Source: Thermoprotei archaeon
GTDB taxonomy: Archaea; Thermoproteota; Thermoprotei; Thermofilales; B15-G2
Reading direction: 5' to 3'
Assembly (NCBI GenBank): GCA_003649445.1
Contig: QMRV01000113.1
Span: 1-6,200 of the forward strand
Length of the DNA stretch: 6,200 bases
The notes under the pieces were generated by a model. That model had not been told where the DNA came from. It did no database searches and saw only the letters and a list, made by a program, of their open reading frames with translations. Each line of letters starts with the position of its first letter. The first letter of the stretch is position 1. The translations under genes and the position numbers were made by a program. Of this stretch, positions 1 through 6,200 are shown one piece after another.

Positions 1-3000
1 GGCAGAGGTACATACCATCTGTCTCCCAAGGGCTTAGTAGGTATCTTCCACTTTCTTTCAAGCGACGGTGTTACGTAGCCAGAAGCCTTTACTGCAGGAT
101 ATATTCCAGCTATTACTACCGCCATCATTGAGAAAAGGATCGATAGCACAGGATAAGGCGAAGAGAAATCTACTGGATACATTCCTGGATAAACTAATGA
201 CACTATGTAGCCGAGGACCAGTGCTATTAAGTAGCCTACAGCTGCTCCAAGCACCGCGTAAACAAAGCCTTCAGAGAATATCATTGTGGCTACATGCATT
301 GGCGAAAGGCCAAGAACACTATATATCCTTATTTCTCTTAGTCTCTCGTATACGGCTGCTATCATTACGTTGAGGAGAGAAAGCATTACTACAAGCAGAG
401 GTATACTTATCTGGCTTAAGCCTTTGAGCTCATATCCCCTGATCCATCTAGCTAGACAAGTGCTATTGCCGTCAGAGTAGTATACTGCTAAGTAGCTTAA
501 GTGTTCTGATATGTCTTTAGCGCCCTTCTCTATTACACTGATATCTGGTGATGTTACCGCTACTGAAACAATATATCCGCCTATACGTATAGCGAGATCA
601 TAGGGTACTATAATGATCCTATCTTTAGCTTTAATTGGTGATCCTGGCGGAGCTTCAGGATCTCTCGGCGTAATAAAGTCTCCGTCTATGTCTTGAAGAT
701 AATTGGTAACTATTCTTACATCAATTATCTTTACTACAGTGAGTTTAATTCCAGCTACATAGAGTGCACTACCTGGCTTAAGGTTTAGTTCTTCTGCTAA
801 GTCATTTGTAACTATAGCGGAAAACATCAGTCCTCTCCACTCTACTTCCTTTAGTACGTCTCTTAACAGGGGTTCGTTGGAACAAACACCAACTATGGCT
901 TTAGCGTATCCTAGTTCTCCTTTCTCATTCATTACGAAAACTTCTGGCGTAGGTAGGCGCAACCATACCCTCGGGCATACGGTCGCTTTTTCACCGAAGT
1001 AGCCCATAATGTACTCTAACAGTGAAGGCGATATCGACATTTCTTCGCCAGCTTTAATTAAGAGTCCTTGGTAACTCGGAGCAACAGGCATAACGTAAGT
1101 TCTATAGAAGTCGCCGAAACTCCAAGAAGTAAAGAGTACTAGCGACAGAATGAGACATACTACTGACGTTAGAGTTAGTACCGTTCTCATAGGTCTCTTC
1201 TTTAAGTTGCCTACCCCTATGGACAATGCAGCAGACATTATTGAGGATCTTGAAATATCAATGAAATGTGCTCCAATGAGTCTGCGCCTAATTTCCTTGA
1301 GGAATGAAATTACTCCCGTTATAATAAAGCCCAAGACAGGTAAAGTAAGTATAAACGAGAATATGCTCAGCGAAGCCATGACAGAGTTCCAAGCTATCCT
1401 CAAGCCTGGGTGTAGCACATAAGAGAGAGCTATGAGTAACGCAAGTATGCCTACAATACAGATTATTCTCTGTAGGCCGTATTTCTCGAAAATTAAGCGC
1501 TCAAGCACTAGCGCCGTGGGTATGAGCAAAAGTATCAACATTACATTTGTGTACACTATATTTACGTATACATCGCGCGTAATAACGTAGGCTTTTCTAG
1601 CCAAATACCACGACCTATATATGAGCGCATAGGCTTCAGTGAACTCTCCTTTCTTGAGTAGCTGGCAGGCTTGGTTAAAGGAGCTTACCGCTTCACTATA
1701 GTATTCTACGGCCCTGCCTACAGACCCTACCAGCGTAGGCTCATTTATCATAACATTGAGCTTTTCTCCAGCAAGCTTGATCATTTCCTCAGCATACTTC
1801 AGTGCAGTAACGCTCAAGTCTAGGTACTCTCCCTTTGATACTTTAAGTCCTCTCAGTATGCCTAGAGGCGCCTCTTCAGTAACACTCTTGAACACTATGT
1901 CTACGGGAGTATCAGGCGGAACATAGATTATAGCATCATAGCCTACAGCAGGGTCTCCTATACCAAGTGATATCAGCTGAGCTGTTAAAACAGGGTTAGG
2001 CGGAGTCGTTATGACATAGCCGTATTCTAGGAGCTCTGAGCCGCTTCTTGCGTCATAGATCATGAAAGATAGTGGCTCCATTTTAGCAATAAGCGGTGTC
2101 GTGAGCGTAGTCGGATCTATTGCGTCGTGAAGAACTATTACGCCGCACCTAAACAGCACTACGTTGACTGGGACTTTTCCTGAAGCTTCTTCGCTAGAAC
2201 GCAACGTGAAGAGCGGCCCGTATGGCCATAGCTTTCTGCCGTAGTATCCATAGTCTGGAGCCCAGTTAATGTCTCCTGTCTTATTGTTTATTACAAAGGC
2301 CCATATCTGGTACTCGTAGGCTCCTAGCGCCCAGCCCGATGGCTTGACTCCAGGTATTTCGAAGTCTCCTGTACTGTTAGCGATTACTATGAAGAAGTGT
2401 CTAAGAACTCTTATTCTGTGCATTCTGACGTAGACTAAAATGAACTCATCTTTCTCCAGTACTTTGTTCCACTGGTAGTCGTACCACGCTTTAGAGTAGT
2501 TGTAGTAGCGGACTTTTCCTCTCAGGAACGCGAATCCCAGTGGAGCTGTACGAGAGTGTCCGTGCATTGTTCTTCTCAACATGCGGCTTGTAGATTCTCT
2601 AGGATCTGCGAGAATAATGTAAACTAGGCTGCAGAAGAACTCTGCTTGCGGCTTAATGTTAGCGAAATTAACTTTATCGATAGTATCGCATGGTGTCTCC
2701 CAAATTACTCTAGCCGCGTGTGCTGTATAGAATGTTAAAGCGAATATATTTACATGGTTGAATACTTCTCCTAAGTGGTTTACCTGAGAAGGCAGTCCTT
2801 CTCTCGTAAAACTAGCTATAGCGAAGTATACTCTGTACCTCCTGCCGGCAATAATATACTCTCGTGTAGCAGGCTCATACACTCCTCCAGCCTTATTCTT
2901 TATATAAGACTCTATGTCGTAGATGTTGCCTGCTCTAGTCCAGTCGAATCCTCCATAGAATGTGCCCTGAGTAACTAGCGCGACTGCGTGTGAGTCAGAT

Positions 3001-4103
3001 GAGAAGTCTGGGACAAATACTGATATTACTTGGTCTCCCATTAAAGCCACTAAGCCTTTGCTTCCATTGAATATTGCGGGCTTATCCCAGTGCTTAAAGA
3101 ACAGATACTCTGCAAAGTACCTTGCTCCAGCCATTCCTAAAGCCTGCCCAGAGAAGAATGCTAAAAGAACATTTCTCGTAGGCCTGTGTTCCTTCAAAAT
3201 TCTAGCAAATTCTAAGAGTACTGCAGGGCTACATGCTTCATCGGCAGCAGGAGTTAAGCCAGGTACCACACCATATGCGTCGAAAGAAGTAGCTAGAATC
3301 ACTATGTCACTTGAGTTACTTAAACCTTCTTTACCTGGAATTAAAGCAAATATGTTTTTGAGAGTCATTTTCCTCCAATACATTTTAACTTCAAGACGAG
3401 CAACGACGTCTACTCCCTCGGACTCAGCTTTCATCACTAGCTCAATAAGCTCCTTAGCGTCATTATATCTGAGCATGACTCGTGGGAACTTTATTGGAAC
3501 CTCTAAGACCTTGTAGTCTCCTTCACCTCTCACAGTATAAAGAGGCTCTACGAACACTACCGCTTCAGCACCGAGGTTTAGCGCATACATCCAGTTGGAC
3601 TTAGTATTATATTTCATTAACACGATGTTACCTGTAACGTTCTTTCCTTCAAAGTCTCTTACACTGCCTTCGCCCACGTAAATCAGCTTACCTGTAAAAT
3701 TACCAGTACATGTCTGAACAAGATTAGGGAACAGAGCATATACTCTAAAAGTCTTCTTAACTGGAGACATTATAGTCAGCGTAGAGCCAGCATCATATGG
3801 TACAACAGCTTCATATGTCCAGATCCAAGTATTGAGATCAAGCTCTTCAGCCAAATACTCGTAAATATATTCGGCTGCCTTCTTGTAGCCCTCGTATCCA
3901 GTAAACCTGCTACCAAAACTAGAAAAGGCTTTGACATGTTTCTCGACATTACTCATATTAAGTGATTCTATAGCCAGCTTTGCAACATCATTAGAGTTCC
4001 AAGTGCTAGTTTCAGAAGGTGCCGAGATAATAGAAGTGTCTAGAGAAAGCATTACAAGTAGTATGACTAGACAGGTAAGTAACCTAGTTTTAGACATATC
4101 CAT
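1..4103 (-). CDS. M28 pseudopeptidase-FtsX permease fusion protein (C-terminus beyond the window)
   Basis: The frame starts at ATG 4103 and stays open for 1367 codons to the window edge; the stop lies outside. Order of parts: signal peptide 1-28 (hydrophobic core, ISA before the likely cleavage); PA-like domain about 95-240, with a GNIVLMKY strand and GAEAVVFVEP; M28-like domain about 249-490; beta-rich region about 550-750 with TGDFEIPG at 578-585, like archaeal carboxypeptidase-regulatory domains; helical stalk about 755-845; three membrane helices (about 848-868, 877-898, 909-935); FtsX/MacB-type permease about 958-1345. The roughly 820 residues between signal peptide and first helix should face outside; residues 49-607 carry eight N-x-S/T sequons. 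The M28 catalytic Glu and most zinc ligands are replaced, so peptidase activity is unlikely. The role may be ABC-type transport or envelope remodelling with an external binding domain (inference). The gene follows the DUF6785-like gene by 41 bases on the same strand. ATG 4103 is preferred over ATG 4097 because the ribosome binding site is better spaced. No frameshift was seen when the full length was translated by hand. Confidence 0.8.
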   Translation of the reverse strand, partial: MDMSKTRLLTCLVILLVMLSLDTSIISAPSETSTWNSNDVAKLAIESLNMSNVEKHVKAFSSFGSRFTGYEGYKKAAEYIYEYLAEELDLNTWIWTYEAVVPYDAGSTLTIMSPVKKTFRVYALFPNLVQTCTGNFTGKLIYVGEGSVRDFEGKNVTGNIVLMKYNTKSNWMYALNLGAEAVVFVEPLYTVRGEGDYKVLEVPIKFPRVMLRYNDAKELIELVMKAESEGVDVVARLEVKMYWRKMTLKNIFALIPGKEGLSNSSDIVILATSFDAYGVVPGLTPAADEACSPAVLLEFARILKEHRPTRNVLLAFFSGQALGMAGARYFAEYLFFKHWDKPAIFNGSKGLVALMGDQVISVFVPDFSSDSHAVALVTQGTFYGGFDWTRAGNIYDIESYIKNKAGGVYEPATREYIIAGRRYRVYFAIASFTREGLPSQVNHLGEVFNHVNIFALTFYTAHAARVIWETPCDTIDKVNFANIKPQAEFFCSLVYIILADPRESTSRMLRRTMHGHSRTAPLGFAFLRGKVRYYNYSKAWYDYQWNKVLEKDEFILVYVRMHRIRVLRHFFIVIANSTGDFEIPGVKPSGWALGAYEYQIWAFVINNKTGDINWAPDYGYYGRKLWPYGPLFTLRSSEEASGKVPVNVVLFRCGVIVLHDAIDPTTLTTPLIAKMEPLSFMIYDARSGSELLEYGYVITTPPNPVLTAQLISLGIGDPAVGYDAIIYVPPDTPVDIVFKSVTEEAPLGILRGLKVSKGEYLDLSVTALKYAEEMIKLAGEKLNVMINEPTLVGSVGRAVEYYSEAVSSFNQACQLLKKGEFTEAYALIYRSWYLARKAYVITRDVYVNIVYTNVMLILLLIPTALVLERLIFEKYGLQRIICIVGILALLIALSYVLHPGLRIAWNSVMASLSIFSFILTLPVLGFIITGVISFLKEIRRRLIGAHFIDISRSSIMSAALSIGVGNLKKRPMRTVLTLTSVVCLILSLVLFTSWSFGDFYRTYVMPVAPSYQGLLIKAGEEMSISPSLLEYIMGYFGEKATVCPRVWLRLPTPEVFVMNEKGELGYAKAIVGVCSNEPLLRDVLKEVEWRGLMFSAIVTNDLAEELNLKPGSALYVAGIKLTVVKIIDVRIVTNYLQDIDGDFITPRDPEAPPGSPIKAKDRIIIVPYDLAIRIGGYIVSVAVTSPDISVIEKGAKDISEHLSYLAVYYSDGNSTCLARWIRGYELKGLSQISIPLLVVMLSLLNVMIAAVYERLREIRIYSVLGLSPMHVATMIFSEGFVYAVLGAAVGYLIALVLGYIVSLVYPGMYPVDFSSPYPVLSILFSMMAVVIAGIYPAVKASGYVTPSLERKWKIPTKPLGDRWYVPL
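69..1232 (-). other. FtsX/MacB-type permease module (residues ~958-1345 of the fusion protein)
   Basis: The module opens with the family's usual cytoplasmic lead-in, NLKKRPMRTVLTL (residues 966-978), running into a membrane helix at about 974-996. A roughly 230-residue extracytoplasmic domain follows (about 1000-1229), then three helices at about 1230-1252, 1272-1300 and 1318-1337. The segment between the second and third helix, YERLREIRIYSVLGLSP, is the hallmark FtsX signature (Ex-x-REI-x-x-x-x-LG-x-x) that contacts the ABC ATPase. FtsX-type permeases usually work as dimers with a cytoplasmic ATPase and move lipoproteins, peptides or drugs, or transmit force to envelope enzymes. The substrate here is unknown. 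After the last helix the chain continues with a polar tail (ERKWKIPTKPLGDRWYVPL) that runs off the window. Confidence 0.85.
2634..3359 (-). other. M28 peptidase-like domain with degraded zinc site (residues ~249-490 of the fusion protein)
   Basis: M28 enzymes bind two zincs through His, Asp, Glu, Asp and His, with a Glu just before the third ligand as general base. The motifs can be lined up here. The HxD motif (usual form AHYDS) reads ATSFDA, so His becomes Ser273 while Asp275 stays. The bridging Asp of GADDNASG is kept as Asp288 (AADEACSP), ten residues before Glu298 as in the family. The EE of the AEExGLxGS motif reads GQALGMAGA, so the base is Gln320 and the ligand Ala321. The fourth-ligand Asp is probably Asp357 (ALMGDQ). 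The HTPEDTIDK motif reads ETPCDTIDK, so His becomes Glu469. The fold is well supported by the order and spacing of the motifs. Loss of activity is inferred from the missing residues. Confidence 0.75.
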
Positions 4104-4107
4104 GTGA

Positions 4108-4113
4108 ATCACC
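4108..4113 (-). promoter_or_regulatory. Ribosome binding site of the fusion gene
   Basis: The minus strand reads GGGTGATTCACATGGATATG. GGTGAT is a perfect six-base match to the archaeal 16S anti-Shine-Dalgarno complement (GGAGGUGAU). It ends four bases before ATG 4103 and ten before ATG 4097. Because GGTGAT is the downstream part of the consensus, the shorter spacing is the normal one, which favours the first ATG. The site only works if the mRNA has a leader or is co-transcribed from the upstream gene. Confidence 0.8.
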
Positions 4114-4115
4114 CG

Positions 4116-4129
4116 AGAAAAAATAAAAG
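4116..4129 (-). terminator. Possible oligo-T terminator after the DUF6785-like gene
   Basis: In the minus-strand direction the spacer contains CTTTTATTTTTTCT, with runs of four and six T, starting 16 bases after the upstream stop codon. Archaeal RNA polymerase can terminate on oligo-U without a hairpin, and no stem is visible here. The tract may end or thin out transcription of the first gene. It overlaps the possible TATA box, so its role is uncertain and read-through into the fusion gene is equally plausible. Confidence 0.3.
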
Positions 4130-4135
4130 TTTAAC
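4123..4135 (-). promoter_or_regulatory. Possible BRE/TATA promoter of the fusion gene
   Basis: On the minus strand GTTAAA (4135-4130) fits the archaeal BRE pattern RNWAAW and is followed directly by CTTTTAT (4129-4123), an imperfect TATA box. An archaeal start site about 26 bases downstream of the TATA centre would fall near 4100, at the ATG, giving a leaderless mRNA. That would make the Shine-Dalgarno sequence useless, so this promoter is weakly supported. A second AT-rich candidate, CTATTTAAGG at 4152-4143 over the upstream stop codon, would instead give a short leader containing the Shine-Dalgarno sequence. Confidence 0.3.
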
Positions 4136-4144
4136 TCTTTATCC

Positions 4145-6196
4145 TTAAATAGGTAACGCTTCAATACCGTATCTTAGGTATAGTACTATTGGGTAGCCGA
4201 GGTTCCATAACAGCACTGAGCCGAAGAACATTCCTACAGCAAAGGGCACAGCGTACTCACTGTAAATCTTTACGCCGGCCACTTTGACTACAAGGAACTT
4301 GGCTATCAGCGCAATTATTACTGAGAAAGATGTGTAGAAGTTGTATAGTGTCAGCAAAGGTACTGCAATCGGGTTGATAATAAACCATGGGAATCTTGTT
4401 CTCAGGAACATTAGTATAGCGCCAAGAACAATACCTATAGCTGTACATGTACCAAATATCGGATCAGGTGGATTCTTTGTAGTAGTTACATAATTAGCTG
4501 CACCGAGACCGTTGTTTAATGCACCGTCCCATGAAGTCGTCCATCCATGACTCCAGTTGCTCATACCCTGCAGACCAATGGTATACCAGCCAATTACTAC
4601 CGACAGAATGGAGGCTAGAATTACTACAGGAACCTGTATCTTGAATACTTCCTTGGGGTCTGTCTTTGTTTCATATGCTATCTTGTAGCTGAATATAGCT
4701 GGTACTAGTGATGAGTGTGGCTGGTAGCATGTAGCATTAGATACTATGTAGGCTAAACCATAGCCTGTTGTTGAAGCATGGCCTGCTACAGCCTCTGATA
4801 CGTAGTATGCGAAGTGTCTGTCTGGATTTTGCATTCTGAAGCCCCATGGTAGCTGGTGGCAGCTCCATGCTTCGCCACTGAACCTCAGTACAGCGAACCA
4901 TATTAGCAGTATGTAGAGTATGCCTAAGAAGGATGCTACTGGGTGTATTTCGCTGGCACACATCCATACAAAGAGCAGTAGAGCGCCTCCGAGAAGCATT
5001 AACCAAGCTACTCTAGGCGATACAGGCTCACCTTTCTCAGCAGGCTCACCTTTAAGAAATCTCTTGAAGGAAGCTATCCAGTCGTCTCTAGTGTACCAGA
5101 GTAAGTATAGAGCGATGCCAAAAGTCATTGTTAGGAATATGAAGTTATATGTACCAGCAAAGCCGTAGCTCACCTTAGTTAATGTTGAGTGCCATGCACC
5201 CCACTCGCTTGTAGGCTGTGATGGATAAATTCCTGTCGAAACAAAGACTGCCGGCAGTATTATTAGGAGTATTATGTGGAATAGCGTTGCTGTAAACAAT
5301 ATATCCAGTGAGAATAGGAAGTATAGTCCTACCTGTGACGGTGTTACGAAATAGGAGAGCACAGATCTCTGGAATGGCGGGAACTTACCCTGCCAGTCGA
5401 TGTCACCTGGTATAACAAAGGGTGGGTGCTTGAATATATCCCCTGGGAATAAGTAGAATATCTCGTAGAATACTCCGAAGAAGAAGCCTATCCAGAAGAC
5501 CAGAGCCTTCTTGCTCCAAAGTAGATTTCTCTTAGATCCCTCTGTTACTGGTGTTGAAATATAGTTAATCATAGCGAGTGTCGTCATAGTAACAGGATAC
5601 GGCAGCTTCTCTACTTCAATCATTCTCTTCTGGAACACTAGCACTAGTCCGTAGAGCATTATATTGAAGAATATGTAGTACAGCACCCATGTAACGATAG
5701 GTCCTGTCCAGGCATCAGCGTAAGGAATAGTCCACTCAAACGGGTTTCTAGACTCCCAGTAAGCAGCCAGAATATTGTAATCCTTTGGAACCCAGTTGCT
5801 CGGAATGTACTCAAGCAGGTGCTTGAATTTCTCGGTACCAAGCATAGTGTTCATACACCAAGCCCATATTCCCCACCAGAATGTACTTGGCACTACAATG
5901 GAGGCTACTGCATAGACTATTGTCCACTCTTGTTTAGTTAGTGAGAACTTCTTTGATACTAGTGCCAATAAAGACACTATTATCATTAGCGGGAATAGTA
6001 TTGTTTCCCATCCAAAGTACCAGCGCCAGCCGAGGTACACTAGGTAGTGGGTGAACCAGTATGGTGCTCCTGCGACTCTGGGGTGGAAGCTGTAGAAGAA
6101 TATTGCGTAAGTCAATATTATTATTATTGCGGACAGTGTGAGTGACTTGGGAGTAATTCCTTTGGCTACAGCCTCGCTTTTAGCTTCAGTAGACAT
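4145..6196 (-). CDS. Polytopic membrane protein, DUF6785/DUF6784-like (possible OPT-like transporter)
   Basis: This complete 683-residue frame runs from ATG to TAA. Its hydrophobic pattern gives about 13 membrane helices, at roughly residues 18-37, 64-81, 91-115, 165-188, 231-250, 300-321, 345-367, 397-414, 418-438, 521-543, 579-597, 612-638 and 646-674. Two stretches recall the DUF6785/DUF6784 membrane family. One is E-x-E-K-L-P-Y-P near 194-201, which also resembles the E-LPFP segment of oligopeptide transporters. The other is RTRFPWFIINPIAVPL at 599-614, followed by two helices. A conserved-looking loop at 441-480 is rich in W, H, N and G (QLPWGFRMQNPDRHFAYY). A short charged linker (about 371-393, KGEPAEKGEP) separates the N- and C-terminal halves and is probably cytoplasmic. 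There is no signal peptide; the first 17 residues are polar. The start is the first ATG and only four bases precede it, so its ribosome binding site cannot be judged. Substrate and mechanism are unknown. A transporter role is inferred from topology and family resemblance. The gene is certain, the family assignment fairly likely, the function open. Confidence 0.7.
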   Translation of the reverse strand: MSTEAKSEAVAKGITPKSLTLSAIIIILTYAIFFYSFHPRVAGAPYWFTHYLVYLGWRWYFGWETILFPLMIIVSLLALVSKKFSLTKQEWTIVYAVASIVVPSTFWWGIWAWCMNTMLGTEKFKHLLEYIPSNWVPKDYNILAAYWESRNPFEWTIPYADAWTGPIVTWVLYYIFFNIMLYGLVLVFQKRMIEVEKLPYPVTMTTLAMINYISTPVTEGSKRNLLWSKKALVFWIGFFFGVFYEIFYLFPGDIFKHPPFVIPGDIDWQGKFPPFQRSVLSYFVTPSQVGLYFLFSLDILFTATLFHIILLIILPAVFVSTGIYPSQPTSEWGAWHSTLTKVSYGFAGTYNFIFLTMTFGIALYLLWYTRDDWIASFKRFLKGEPAEKGEPVSPRVAWLMLLGGALLLFVWMCASEIHPVASFLGILYILLIWFAVLRFSGEAWSCHQLPWGFRMQNPDRHFAYYVSEAVAGHASTTGYGLAYIVSNATCYQPHSSLVPAIFSYKIAYETKTDPKEVFKIQVPVVILASILSVVIGWYTIGLQGMSNWSHGWTTSWDGALNNGLGAANYVTTTKNPPDPIFGTCTAIGIVLGAILMFLRTRFPWFIINPIAVPLLTLYNFYTSFSVIIALIAKFLVVKVAGVKIYSEYAVPFAVGMFFGSVLLWNLGYPIVLYLRYGIEALPI

Positions 6197-6200
6197 GTTA

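Noticed and set aside
68..480. Two overlapping plus-strand frames near the window start
   Set aside because: They are antisense to the FtsX signature region; their hydrophobic or Leu/Ser-rich content follows from the complement of membrane-helix codons.
2634..3359. Calling this an active M28 aminopeptidase
   Set aside because: The general-base Glu and three of the five zinc ligands are replaced by Gln, Ser, Ala and Glu, so an activity label from fold similarity alone would mislead.
3058..3516. A 152-codon plus-strand frame opposite the M28-like domain
   Set aside because: It lies wholly antisense to a frame with clear peptidase-family motifs, shows no recognisable domain and has no convincing ribosome binding site. 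It is best explained as a shadow of the minus-strand gene.
4095..4097. ATG two codons downstream as the start of the fusion protein
   Set aside because: It cannot be excluded, but the ribosome binding site is ten bases away instead of four, which is too far for the GGTGAT part of the consensus.
4257..5841. Small frames inside the 683-residue membrane gene on both strands
   Set aside because: All are out of frame with, or antisense to, a long frame with coherent membrane helices, and their products look like random translations.
1..6200. tRNA, rRNA, CRISPR, insertion sequence or direct repeat arrays
   Set aside because: The window is nearly all coding; I saw no repeated units, inverted terminal repeats or cloverleaf-like segments by eye.

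Overview
The window looks like chromosomal DNA from a hyperthermophilic archaeon, most likely a member of the Thermoproteota (crenarchaea). The evidence is moderately AT-rich coding DNA, arginine written mostly as AGA/AGG, heavy use of ATA and CTA, a GGTGAT-type archaeal ribosome binding site, and an archaeal-style surface protein architecture. The genus cannot be fixed from the sequence alone.

Layout: both genes are on the minus strand and fill almost the whole window. Reading in the direction of transcription, the first (6196 to 4145) encodes a 683-residue polytopic membrane protein that resembles the DUF6785/DUF6784 family, distantly reminiscent of oligopeptide-type (OPT) transporters. After a 41-base spacer comes the second gene (4103 to beyond base 1), a very large frame open for 1367 codons with no stop before the window edge. 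The spacer holds a T-rich tract, a possible BRE/TATA element and a clear Shine-Dalgarno sequence. Nothing convincing is encoded on the plus strand.

The large protein is the main item of interest. It is one continuous chain with these parts in order: a signal peptide, a PA-like domain, an M28 (aminopeptidase/glutaminyl-cyclase fold) metallopeptidase-like domain, a beta-rich region with a carboxypeptidase-regulatory-like motif, a helical stalk, three transmembrane helices, and a complete FtsX/MacB-type ABC permease module. The M28 domain keeps its scaffold motifs but has lost the general-base Glu and three of the five zinc ligands. It therefore looks like a pseudopeptidase, possibly a substrate-recognition domain built into the permease.

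How they may work together (inference): an OPT-like membrane protein next to a permease carrying an external peptidase-fold domain suggests a cell-surface system for binding or moving peptides or a related envelope component. No ABC ATPase lies within the window, so the partner that would power the FtsX module must be encoded elsewhere, perhaps just downstream.
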